A DNA stretch of 57,265 bases, taken from contig CACWIW010000037.1 in the NCBI GenBank assembly GCA_902761035.1, forward strand, positions 1 to 57,265, in the 5' to 3' direction. This DNA is from an uncultured bacterium. GTDB taxonomy: Bacteria; Verrucomicrobiota; Kiritimatiellia; RFP12; UBA1067. The notes beneath the pieces were generated by a model that saw nothing but the letters and a program-made list of their open reading frames with translations, ran no database searches and had not been told where the DNA came from. A program made the translations under genes and the position numbers. This document shows positions 37,707 to 46,013 of this stretch, piece after piece. Position 1 is the stretch's first letter. Each line of letters begins with the position of its first letter.

Positions 37707-38098
37707 CCCTTGAAGAGAAACGCGATGCGACACGCATTGAGCACATGCACGACGCGATAGCCCGAATCGCCGTCCTAATGGGGACTCTTGAAAAGGAGGA
37801 TTTCTTGGCGGACGAGATGCGATGCGAGGCGTTGGCACATCGTTTGACTCTGCTTGGGGAGGCGGCGAACAAGATTTCTCGCGCTTTCAAAGCCGCACAT
37901 CCTGAAATCGACTGGCGCCGAACTGTTGAGTTTCGCAATGACATCGTGCACGATTACAGCGAGATATCGTATGAAGAGATGTGGCAGCGCGCGGAGACGG
38001 ATGTTGTGAAACTCGGTAAGGCGATAAAGCCCCTATATGATGCGATTCCCCGTGAACCTCCACTTACGGAAGAAGAGATTGCGGCTCTGAACGGATAG
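37703..38098 (+). CDS. hepT: HepT-type HEPN RNase toxin
   Basis: 131 aa, all-helical HEPN (DUF86) fold. The RNase motif RX4HXY is complete (RNDIVHDY), so Tyr modification by MntA is possible. The N-terminus EHMHDAIARI and the helix LAHRLTLLGEAANKISRAF are typical. Translated with overlap from mntA. Toxin-antitoxin role is by family knowledge. Confidence 0.9.
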   Translation: MTLEEKRDATRIEHMHDAIARIAVLMGTLEKEDFLADEMRCEALAHRLTLLGEAANKISRAFKAAHPEIDWRRTVEFRNDIVHDYSEISYEEMWQRAETDVVKLGKAIKPLYDAIPREPPLTEEEIAALNG

Positions 38099-38189
38099 TC
38101 GTTTCACTTCATCCCCCACGACTTCACATACAATCCCTAAAGCCTGCGTTTCAACAAGGCAAACAGGTCAGGCTGGTTTTCGCCGCTAA

Positions 38190-38244
38190 CGGCCGCACTT
38201 GTCGCGGCCGATGGGGAGGGCGAGCGTCCCCGCGAGCCGCTCGC
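38190..38244. repeat. two GC-rich palindromes between hepT and the small membrane gene
   Basis: CGGCCGC (38190-38196)/GCGGCCG (38204-38210) and GCGAGCG (38220-38226)/CGCTCGC (38238-38244). Their composition resembles the palindromic elements inside coding genes of this window. No open frame of note lies in 38099-38341. Confidence 0.6.
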
Positions 38245-38292
38245 GCAATTTCCAAAAACTGTGCACCGTGAGGATGGCGTCATCGTTCTGTT

Positions 38293-38303
38293 TGTGGTAT
38301 ACT
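38293..38303 (+). promoter_or_regulatory. extended -10 of the small membrane protein gene
   Basis: TGTGGTATACT, identical to the elements at 24428 and 56675; leader about 32 nt with AAAGGAG before ATG 38342. No good -35. Confidence 0.65.
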
Positions 38304-38341
38304 AATCGGCGTCGTAAGGCAAAAAACAAAGGAGAACTAAA

Positions 38342-38551
38342 ATGCTTAAGATCCTGTTGAAGCGTGTGCTTCCGTCCGTTATCGTGTTGGCGCTTTTGGT
38401 TTTGGGCGCGTTGTGGCTATACGGCTTCATTGGCGTGAAGGCTGGCTGGATTGGCCCTACTGAGGTGCCGCAGCTCAATGCGGTCTCCCATCACGGCGCC
38501 GATGCGGCGGGCGGAGTTACTGCCGCAGCCAAGGCCAAGATCGGCCTTTGA
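38342..38551 (+). CDS. small single-pass membrane protein, unknown
   Basis: 69 aa. A basic N-terminus (LKRVLPS) and one strongly hydrophobic helix (about 12-32) followed by a short hydrophilic tail rich in Ala/Gly. It has its own extended -10 and a good AAAGGAG ribosome binding site, which argues it is real. No family recognised; the topology suggests inner-membrane anchoring. Confidence 0.7.
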   Translation: MLKILLKRVLPSVIVLALLVLGALWLYGFIGVKAGWIGPTEVPQLNAVSHHGADAAGGVTAAAKAKIGL

Positions 38552-38665
38552 TGGCTCTTGGCTCGAAGCGTCTCGAACTCTGCGTGAAGTTCGGGAAGAT
38601 CCGTAGGGGCGTGAGAGTGATGTCGTTCATGCTTAATGACTGAGAACAAATCAGGAAAACCACAT

Positions 38666-41600
38666 ATGGAAAATAAACTCTCAATGGCGTTGGTGCTCGG
38701 CGCGGTGGTTGCCGTGGCGCAGGCACGGTCTTTCACCCACCAGATGCCGGAGTCGACCGGCGAGAAGCCCACCAATCCCGCATACGCGGAGATGGCGCGC
38801 GACTTCACGGATCCGTTCGGCAAGGTCCGGACTGGATGCTACTGGTACTGGATGGCCGGCAACGTCTCGTGTGAAGGCGTGCGCAAGGACCTCGAGGCGA
38901 TGAAGCGCGCCGGGATCGACCGCGCGTACATCGGCGACATCGGCGGTGGCGGTAACAAGCCCGGTCCCGTGAAGACCTTCTCTCCCGAATGGGAAAAGGC
39001 GCTCGCCACGGCGTTCGAGACGGCGAGCCGGCTTGACATCGAGATCGGAATCTTCAACTCGCCCGGGTGGAGTCAGTCCGGCGGACCGTGGGTGAAGCCC
39101 GAGGCGGCCATGCGCCGTCTCGTCGCGAGCGTGACGGTTGTAGACGGTCCCGCATCCGGCGTGAAACTGCCTGCGCCGAAGTTCGAGCGCGCGCCGGCGG
39201 AGGACATGCGCGACGTATGCGCGGTAGCCTATACGGCGCCTGCTGGGTTCACGGATCGACTGGAAGTGAAGGACATCAACGATTCGCTTTTGCAGCGAAA
39301 GGGGAATCCGCTCGTCGTTGAGCTTGAATCCAAGGCGCCGTTTACGGCGCAGTCCGCCGAGCTTGCCTTCATTGACGGTACCGCTGCGGGACGTGTGAAG
39401 GTCGAAGCTCAGGGCGACGGCGGCGCGTGGCGGACGCTCTGCGACATGCCGTTTAGCCGCGTGAACCACGGGGTGGGCGTGGGGTTCTCCCCGCATGCGC
39501 CCGTCATCGCGTCGTTCCCGTCCTGCACGGCGACGCGGTTCCGCGTGACCGTGACGGCGGGCGCGAGGCACCAGTCGCGGTTCGCGTCCGTCGCGGTGTG
39601 CGGCGCGCCGCTCGTTGCGCGCGCTTACGAGAAGTCGCTCGCGAAGATGCACGAGACGCCGCTCCCGATGTGGCACGAATACCAGTGGCCGGACGATCCC
39701 GCGAACGCGTCCGGCACGGCGCTCGATCCGGCGAAGGCCGTGGTGCTGACGGGCAAGGTCGCGCCTGACGGCACGCTTGACTGGAAGGTGCCGGTCGGCA
39801 AGTGGGTGATCTACCGCTTCGGTGCCGCGCCGACGGGCACGAAGAACGGCCCTGCCAACCCCGAGGCGACGGGCTACGAGGTCGATAAGATGAGCCGCGA
39901 ACACGTCGCCGCGCACTTCGACGCCTACCTTGGAAAGATTCTCGCCCGCACGCCGCCGGAACACCGCAAGGCGATCAAGCACGCGGTCCTCGACAGCTAC
40001 GAGCAGGGCGGGCAGAACTACACCGACAACTTCGCCGCCAAGTTCAAGGCGTCCTTCGGCTACGACCCGACGCCCTACCTCCCGGCCCTGTTCGGCATGA
40101 GCGCGGGTTGCCGCGATGACGCGAACAGGTTCCTCTGGGACCTCCGGCGCTTCGTTGCCGACGAGGTCGCGTATTCCTACGTCGGCGGCTTGCGCAAGGC
40201 GAGCAACGCGAACGGGTTGAGGACGTGGCTGGAGTGCTACGGACACTGGGGTTTCCCCGGCGAGTTCCTGCAGTACGGCGGACAGTCCGACGGCATCGCC
40301 GGCGAATACTGGAGCAGCGGCAGCCTCGGCGACATCGAAAACCGCGCCGCGTCCAGCTGCGGACACATCTACGGCAAGCGCCAGATCTGGGCGGAGTCCA
40401 ACACGTGCGGCGGACCGGCGTTCGGACGCGCCCCCGCCGACATGAAGGGCCGCACGGACCGCTTCTTCGCCGAGGGCATCAACGCGTCGATCCTCCACCT
40501 CTACATCCACCAGGCGTACGAGCGCGCGCCCGGCATCACCGCGTGGTTCGGAAACGAGTTCAACCGACACAACACGTGGTTCAAGGAGATGGACATCTTT
40601 ACGGCGTACCTCAAGCGCTGCGGCTACATGCTCCAGCAGGGTCTGAACGTCGCGGACATCGCGTACTTCATCGGCGAGGACGCGCCGAAGATGACGGGCG
40701 TGGCCGATCCCGCGCCGCCGCGCGGACGCCAGTTCGACTACATTAACGGCGAAGTGCTGCGCGAGACGGCGTTCGTCGACGAGGCCGGACGTCTCTCGCT
40801 TCCGCATGGGACGAAGTACGAAGTGCTGGTTCTTCCGAAACTCGAGACGATGCGTCCGGAACTGCTGCTCCGCATCGAACAGCTTGTCAACGACGGCGCG
40901 TTCGTGATCGGACCCAAGCCGCGCCGTTCGCCGTCGCTCGCCGGCCAGCCGCAGAGCGACGCGACGGTTAAGACCGTCGCCGACAGGCTGTGGGGAGCCG
41001 TTGACGGAAAGAGTGTCCGTTTCCGCCGGGTTGGAAGGGGCATGATCGCGTGGGGGCTTCCCCTTGAAGAGGCGCTTGCGATGCGCGGCTCCACGACGGA
41101 CTGCGGGTTTGCGAAGGGCGTGCCGATCGTCTACAACCACCGTACGATGAACAACGCGGACGTCTACTTCATCTCCAACCAGTCCGGCAGACGTATTACC
41201 GAGCCGGTCAGTTTCCGCGTCGCCGGACGCATTCCCGAACTCTGGCAGGCCGTCACGGGCGAGAGGCGCGAAGCGCCGGTCTGGCAGGCGCAGGGCAACA
41301 GGACCGAGGTGATGATGACGCTGGAGCCTCTGGAAAGCGTGTTCGTTGTGTTTGCAAAACCGGTAGGGCGGTCGCCCCGCGACCGCCGCGTAGCTGCGAC
41401 GGCGACAACGCGCGGGCTCACCTGCGACTGGACGCTGTCGTTCGAGTCCGATCCGCTCCACCGCGGCCCGGCGAAACCGCTGGCGACATCGGCACTCACA
41501 GATCTCACCAAGAGCGCCGATCCCGCCGTCAAGCACTATTCCGGGACCGTGGTGTACCGCACGAAGTTCACTGCCGCGAAGCCGGCGCCTGGCGAGCGCG

Positions 41601-41896
41601 TTGTGCTGTCGTTTGGAAACGTGCGCGAGATCGCGCGTGTGAAGGTAAATGGACGCGACGTGGGCGGTTTGTGGACGGCGCCGTATGAAGTACCGGTGAC
41701 GGATGCGCTGAGGGACGGCGTGAACGAGCTGGAGGTCGAGGTCTGCACGAGCTGGGTGAACCGGCTCGTCGGCGATGCGTCGCTTCCGGCGGGGAAGCGT
41801 CCGACATGGATCTCCACCGGCGGCTACAAACCCAACAGTCCGCTGCGTCCAGCCGGTCTCGTCGGCCCTGTGAGGCTCGTCACATCTGTCAGGTGA
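38666..41896 (+). CDS. GH106-like glycoside hydrolase (alpha-L-rhamnosidase family)
   Basis: 1076 aa. Signal peptide ending near VAQA-RS, then the catalytic region with the family-typical GYWYWMAGNVS-like start, FNSPGWSQSGGPWVKPE and VLDSYEQGGQNYTDNF. The C-terminal ~200 residues contain a beta-sandwich with VVYRTKFTAAKP and a galactose-binding-like end (VNGRDVGGLWTAPYEV). GH106 enzymes cut alpha-L-rhamnosidic bonds of plant or algal polysaccharides (family knowledge); activity is inferred. ATG 38666 fits the signal peptide; ATG 38636 would add ten residues. Residues about 900-912 come from a palindrome (41367-41387). Confidence 0.82.
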   Translation: MENKLSMALVLGAVVAVAQARSFTHQMPESTGEKPTNPAYAEMARDFTDPFGKVRTGCYWYWMAGNVSCEGVRKDLEAMKRAGIDRAYIGDIGGGGNKPGPVKTFSPEWEKALATAFETASRLDIEIGIFNSPGWSQSGGPWVKPEAAMRRLVASVTVVDGPASGVKLPAPKFERAPAEDMRDVCAVAYTAPAGFTDRLEVKDINDSLLQRKGNPLVVELESKAPFTAQSAELAFIDGTAAGRVKVEAQGDGGAWRTLCDMPFSRVNHGVGVGFSPHAPVIASFPSCTATRFRVTVTAGARHQSRFASVAVCGAPLVARAYEKSLAKMHETPLPMWHEYQWPDDPANASGTALDPAKAVVLTGKVAPDGTLDWKVPVGKWVIYRFGAAPTGTKNGPANPEATGYEVDKMSREHVAAHFDAYLGKILARTPPEHRKAIKHAVLDSYEQGGQNYTDNFAAKFKASFGYDPTPYLPALFGMSAGCRDDANRFLWDLRRFVADEVAYSYVGGLRKASNANGLRTWLECYGHWGFPGEFLQYGGQSDGIAGEYWSSGSLGDIENRAASSCGHIYGKRQIWAESNTCGGPAFGRAPADMKGRTDRFFAEGINASILHLYIHQAYERAPGITAWFGNEFNRHNTWFKEMDIFTAYLKRCGYMLQQGLNVADIAYFIGEDAPKMTGVADPAPPRGRQFDYINGEVLRETAFVDEAGRLSLPHGTKYEVLVLPKLETMRPELLLRIEQLVNDGAFVIGPKPRRSPSLAGQPQSDATVKTVADRLWGAVDGKSVRFRRVGRGMIAWGLPLEEALAMRGSTTDCGFAKGVPIVYNHRTMNNADVYFISNQSGRRITEPVSFRVAGRIPELWQAVTGERREAPVWQAQGNRTEVMMTLEPLESVFVVFAKPVGRSPRDRRVAATATTRGLTCDWTLSFESDPLHRGPAKPLATSALTDLTKSADPAVKHYSGTVVYRTKFTAAKPAPGERVVLSFGNVREIARVKVNGRDVGGLWTAPYEVPVTDALRDGVNELEVEVCTSWVNRLVGDASLPAGKRPTWISTGGYKPNSPLRPAGLVGPVRLVTSVR
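41367..41387. repeat. palindrome inside the GH106-like gene
   Basis: GGCGGTCGC-ccc-GCGACCGCC: perfect 9-bp stem, read in frame as part of a GRSPRDRR segment between the catalytic and C-terminal domains. Confidence 0.75.
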
Positions 41897-41910
41897 CCGC
41901 CTGTTTTCGC

Positions 41911-41939
41911 GTGCAAGGCGGGGATGAATCGGGTATACT
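41911..41939 (+). promoter_or_regulatory. promoter of the HzsA-like fusion gene
   Basis: GTGCAA (41911-41916), 17-bp spacer, TATACT (41934-41939). ATG 41978 follows GGAG at 41965-41968. Confidence 0.65.
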
Positions 41940-41977
41940 ATCTGCCGCTGAACTTTTAAGAGAATGGAGTGAATCCA

Positions 41978-44900
41978 ATGAAACAGATATTCTGGACATC
42001 CCTTATCGCGTGTGCGGCGCTGTCGCTCGCCGCGGATCCCGTGCGCCAGGCGCGCGAGCAGCTGGCTCTCGTGAAGCCGGAGGCCGCGCGGCGCGCGCTC
42101 GCGGACCTCAAGAACAACCCGAAATACGACTACGCGAAGAACGCGGCCGCCATCGAGGCGCTGATCTCGCAGGTCGACAAGGTGAAGGCCGACCTCGAGA
42201 AGGGCGACGCAGCGGCGAAGGCCGCCGCCGTGCAGCTCGTGGAGAACTACCGCAAGGCGATGCTCGCGAACCCGGTCCTCGACTTCGACAAGATCCTCTG
42301 CGTCCACCGCAAAATCGGCAACCCGCGCGGCGCGTTCGGCGGACGCGGCAGCGGCATGACCGGACTCAACGCCGAGAACCACATGGTCGCCCCGCGCACG
42401 GGCTTCGAGAACGAGATCGGCGTGTTGAGCGACATTCGCGGCAACCCGACGTTCCGTCCGCTCTACAAACCGGCGGACAAGACCTCCATCGTGCGCGACA
42501 TCGACCTCGACTTCGACGCCTCGCGCATCCTCTTCACCGGCTACCGCGGATTCAACAACCTCTTCGGCATCTTCGAGATCAAGACCGACTTCTCGAAGCT
42601 CTCCGACAAAATGCCCTACCAGAAGGCGGAACTCGTCTCGCCCGAGGAGCACAAGGACATCCAGTGGTGGGACGCCTGCTACCTCCCGAACCGTGACCAG
42701 TTCGTGATGCTTGGCACGGCGGCGTACCAGTTCCTCCCCTGCGAGGACGGCAACATGCCGATGGCCGTGATGTACCGCAAGGACCGCAAGACCGGCGAGA
42801 TTCGCCAGCTCACCTACGAGCAGGACTCCGACTACACTCCCAACATCACGCACGACGGCCGCATCCTGTACACGCGCTGGGAATATTCCGACCAGCCGCA
42901 CTACTGGAGCCGCGTGCTGATGACGTGCAACCCCGACGGCATCGGGCAGCTCTCCGTGTGGGGCTCCAACTCGTTCGTGCCGACGTTCTTCTACTGCGCG
43001 CGCACCGTACCCGGCGAGCCGCACCTCATCACGATGATCGGCGGCGGACACCACGACCGCGCCGAGGTGGGGCGTTTCTTCCAGATCGACCCGTCCCTCG
43101 CACGCGCGTATCCCTTCAAGTACGATCCGCCCGACCGCGACTGGGGCCCTGCGCGCCACACGCTGCGCATCCCCACGAAGGTGCTGCCGAAGGAGAAGAC
43201 CGGCATGGTCCACGAATTCACGGGCTGGGGCCAAGACGTGGAGGGCGACATGGCCGACCCCTACACGATGAACCAGTTCGCGCGCGGCAAGCCGTACTTC
43301 TCGCATCCGTGGCCGCTTGACGCGAAGTACAATCTCGCCACCGTCAAGGCGGCGCCCGACGCGCTCATGGGCCTCTACCTCGTGGACGTGTTCGATAACG
43401 TCACGCGCATCGCGGAGGCGGAGGACGGTCTGTATCTCGAGGCCATGCCGTTCGCGCCGCGGAAGCGTCCGCCGATCATCCCCGACCGCTCGGTAAAGGG
43501 CAAGAAGACGTGCAGCGTCCACATCGCCGACATCTACAACGGCCCCGGACTCAAGGGCGTGCCGCGCGGCACGGTGAAGAAGATGCGCCTCTTCAGCTAC
43601 CACTACAACTACCACAAGACGGGCGGACACTCCTCCACCGGCTGGATCGGCTACCGTCGCTCGGGCTACAACGAGCGCGTGGAGAGCGGCTGGGACGTGA
43701 AGCGCATCCTCGGTACGGTGGACATCGAGAGCGACGGCAGCGCCTGCTTCGAGATGCCCGCGAACACGCCGATCTCCGTGCAGCCGCTCGACGAGAAGGG
43801 CCAGGCCGTGCAGCTCATGCGCTCCTGGATCGTGGGCATGCCCGGCGAGCGCGTCTCGTGCACCGGCTGCCACGAGGACAACCGCTCGTCCATCCACACG
43901 AAGCGCACGATCGCGGACGAGAAGTACTTCAGGGGCGAGATCCAAAAGATCAAGCCGACCGACGGCGACGGGATTCGTCCGTGGGGCTTCGCGAACGAGA
44001 TGTTCCCCGTCGTGCGGAAGTACTGCCTGAGCTGCCACGGCGACAAGGAGAAGGCGCCTCTCGCCAAGGCCGACCAGGGCGGCTTCGCCGAAGGCGGCAA
44101 GCTGAGCGGCAAGCGTCTCTGGATGGGCACCGCCGAGGAAGCGTATCGCGTGCTGCATCCCTACATCCACCGTCCCGGTCCCGAGAGCGAGGAGACGATG
44201 CTGCCCGTGATGGACTACCATGCGTCGACGAGCCCGCTCGTGCAGATGCTCCGCAAGGGACACCACGGCGTGAAGATGGCGCCGGAGGACTGCCTCAAGA
44301 TCTACGAGTGGATCGACCTCAACTGTCCGTTCCACGGCAAGTGGAGTCCGCCCTCGCTCGCGAAGCCCGACCACTGGGTACAGCATCCGGTGCCGGACCA
44401 GGCGAAGCGCCGCAAGGAACTGGCGATCGCGTACGCGAACGTGGACGACGATCCCGAAGCGGAGCACGACCGCTACGCCGCCGTCGTCGCGAAGCGCGAG
44501 GTGAAGCCGGTCGCGCCGGAACCGGCGAAGCCTGTGCCGTCCACCCCGAAGGTGAACGGCTGGCCGATGAACGAACTGCAGAGCGCGGACGCGCAGCTCG
44601 GCGCCATCTGGCAGATCGCCCCCGTCACGACCAAGACGATCATCTTGGGCGCGGGGCAGTCCATGACCTTCCGTCGCATCCCCGCCGGCGTGTTCGTGAT
44701 GGGCAGCGCGAACGGCTATCCGGACGAGCGTCCGCAGGCCGTCGTGCGCATCGCGAAGCCGTTCTGGATTTCCGAGATGGAGGTGCAGAACCAGCAGTAC
44801 AACGCGTTCGATCCGGAGCACGACTCGCGCTACCAGGATGAGTTCGGTAAGGACCACGTGTTCCCCGGCCACATCGGCAACCACCGCCGTCAGCCCGTCG

Positions 44901-45472
44901 TGCGCGTCTCGTGGAACGAGGCGATGCGCTTCTGCGCGTGGGTCTCGAAGACGTGCAACGTGAAGGCGTCGCTTCCTACCGAGGCGCAGTGGGAGTGGGC
45001 CGCGCGCTCCGGCACCGACACGCCGTTCCCGTGGGGCGGGCTCGACAACGACTTCTCGAAGTTCGCCAACTTCGCGGACCGCGACGTGCGCTTCCAGGTC
45101 GTCGGCTTCGATGGCGGCGGCAACATCCGCAGGCGCAAGCCGTTCGAGATCTGGCAGAACTATCCGCTGCACGAGGAGCGCTGGCAGGACGACTGGTTCA
45201 ACCTCAACTACGTGGGCCGCGCGAACTGCAACCGCTGGGGCCTCTACGACATGCACGGCAACGCGAGCGAGTGGACGCGCAGCGACTACGCGCCGTATCC
45301 GTATGTCGACGGCGACGGACGTAACGACGGCAATCCCAAGACGAAGAAAGTTGCGCGTGGCGGCTCGTTCGCATCGCGTCCACGCGACGGCACGAGTTCC
45401 TTCCGCCTTGCCTACGAGCCGTGGCAGGCTGTCTACGACGTCGGCTTCCGCGTTGTGCTGGAGGAGGAATAA
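41978..45472 (+). CDS. HzsA-like/cytochrome c/FGE-like fusion protein, secreted
   Basis: 1164 aa. A signal peptide ending at SLA-AD, a helical start (about 20-100), and a large beta-propeller-like part (about 110-540) resembling hydrazine-synthase alpha/HzsA-related proteins. Two haem-binding CXXCH motifs follow: CTGCH (628-632) and CLSCH (683-687). Residues about 870-1164 form a formylglycine-generating/sulfatase-modifying-factor-like domain (RRIPAGVFVMGSANGYPDE...WEWAARSG...GNASEWTRSDYAP). The canonical FGE Cys pair near RGGS is missing (RGGSFASRPRDGTSSF), so the domain is probably structural rather than catalytic. No hydrazine metabolism genes are present. Start ATG 41978 over GTG 41969. 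Confidence 0.85.
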   Translation: MKQIFWTSLIACAALSLAADPVRQAREQLALVKPEAARRALADLKNNPKYDYAKNAAAIEALISQVDKVKADLEKGDAAAKAAAVQLVENYRKAMLANPVLDFDKILCVHRKIGNPRGAFGGRGSGMTGLNAENHMVAPRTGFENEIGVLSDIRGNPTFRPLYKPADKTSIVRDIDLDFDASRILFTGYRGFNNLFGIFEIKTDFSKLSDKMPYQKAELVSPEEHKDIQWWDACYLPNRDQFVMLGTAAYQFLPCEDGNMPMAVMYRKDRKTGEIRQLTYEQDSDYTPNITHDGRILYTRWEYSDQPHYWSRVLMTCNPDGIGQLSVWGSNSFVPTFFYCARTVPGEPHLITMIGGGHHDRAEVGRFFQIDPSLARAYPFKYDPPDRDWGPARHTLRIPTKVLPKEKTGMVHEFTGWGQDVEGDMADPYTMNQFARGKPYFSHPWPLDAKYNLATVKAAPDALMGLYLVDVFDNVTRIAEAEDGLYLEAMPFAPRKRPPIIPDRSVKGKKTCSVHIADIYNGPGLKGVPRGTVKKMRLFSYHYNYHKTGGHSSTGWIGYRRSGYNERVESGWDVKRILGTVDIESDGSACFEMPANTPISVQPLDEKGQAVQLMRSWIVGMPGERVSCTGCHEDNRSSIHTKRTIADEKYFRGEIQKIKPTDGDGIRPWGFANEMFPVVRKYCLSCHGDKEKAPLAKADQGGFAEGGKLSGKRLWMGTAEEAYRVLHPYIHRPGPESEETMLPVMDYHASTSPLVQMLRKGHHGVKMAPEDCLKIYEWIDLNCPFHGKWSPPSLAKPDHWVQHPVPDQAKRRKELAIAYANVDDDPEAEHDRYAAVVAKREVKPVAPEPAKPVPSTPKVNGWPMNELQSADAQLGAIWQIAPVTTKTIILGAGQSMTFRRIPAGVFVMGSANGYPDERPQAVVRIAKPFWISEMEVQNQQYNAFDPEHDSRYQDEFGKDHVFPGHIGNHRRQPVVRVSWNEAMRFCAWVSKTCNVKASLPTEAQWEWAARSGTDTPFPWGGLDNDFSKFANFADRDVRFQVVGFDGGGNIRRRKPFEIWQNYPLHEERWQDDWFNLNYVGRANCNRWGLYDMHGNASEWTRSDYAPYPYVDGDGRNDGNPKTKKVARGGSFASRPRDGTSSFRLAYEPWQAVYDVGFRVVLEEE

Positions 45473-45511
45473 GGACGTATCGACGAATAATAAGGCACTC
45501 CCAAAACTGGG

Positions 45512-45549
45512 AATTTTCCGCCCGTGGAAGCGGGCGGAAAATTTTTTTT
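45512..45549 (+). terminator. rho-independent terminator after the HzsA-like gene
   Basis: 13-bp stem AATTTTCCGCCCG/CGGGCGGAAAATT with loop TGGAAG and a run of eight Ts. Could function in both directions. Confidence 0.95.
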
Positions 45550-45570
45550 GCGTTTGTCGACATTTCTTGT

Positions 45571-45599
45571 TTGCAAGTCGCACGAAAACTTCGTATACT
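45571..45599 (+). promoter_or_regulatory. promoter of the histone-like gene
   Basis: TTGCAA (45571-45576), 17-bp spacer, TATACT (45594-45599). Predicted leader of about 65 nt before ATG 45671, longer than the other leaders in this window. Confidence 0.8.
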
Positions 45600-45670
45600 A
45601 TGAGCAGACAAGCGGAGTTTGTGCCGATGTTCGGTGCGCCGCGCGTCAACAAAAAAAAGGATACGAAGAA

Positions 45671-45931
45671 ATGGCTACTCCAAAGAAGGCCCCCGTGAAG
45701 AAGGCCGCCCCTGCGAAGAAGGCGTGCACGAAGAAGTGCTGCTGCGCGAAGGCGCCTGCTAAGAAGGCTGCTCCCGCGAAGAAGACTGCGCCTGCTACTA
45801 AGAAGGCTGCGCCTGCGAAGACGGCGGCTCCTGCAAAGAAGGCCGCTCCTGCGAAGAAGGCCCCGGCGAAGAAGGCTGCTCCTGCGGCCCCGGTGAAGAA
45901 GGCGCCTGCGAAGAAGGCCGCGAAGAAGTAA
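45671..45931 (+). CDS. histone H1-like Lys/Ala/Pro repeat protein
   Basis: 86 aa, made almost only of AAPAKKA-type repeats, like the C-terminal tail of eukaryotic H1 and bacterial Hc/AlgP-like DNA-condensing proteins. Very basic with no structured domain expected. A short cysteine patch, ACTKKCCCAK (Cys19, 23, 24, 25), breaks the repeat near the N-terminus. ATG 45671 is preceded by AAAAGGATACGAAGAA. The gene has its own strong promoter and terminator, so it is probably abundant. Expected role: DNA or RNA compaction. Confidence 0.85.
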   Translation: MATPKKAPVKKAAPAKKACTKKCCCAKAPAKKAAPAKKTAPATKKAAPAKTAAPAKKAAPAKKAPAKKAAPAAPVKKAPAKKAAKK

Positions 45932-45959
45932 GATTCCAGCGCAGTTCCCAAAACTGCTA

Positions 45960-45997
45960 GAGCTTGCCCGTGCCGATCGGCGGGCAAGCTCTTTTTT
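45960..45997 (+). terminator. rho-independent terminator after the histone-like gene
   Basis: GAGCTTGCCCG (45960-45970) pairs with CGGGCAAGCTC (45981-45991), followed by TTTTTT. Confidence 0.95.
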
Positions 45998-46013
45998 GAC
46001 GAAAGGCGAGAAG

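Noticed and set aside
41978..45472. Active formylglycine-generating enzyme
   Set aside because: The cysteine pair needed for catalysis is absent after the RGGS motif.
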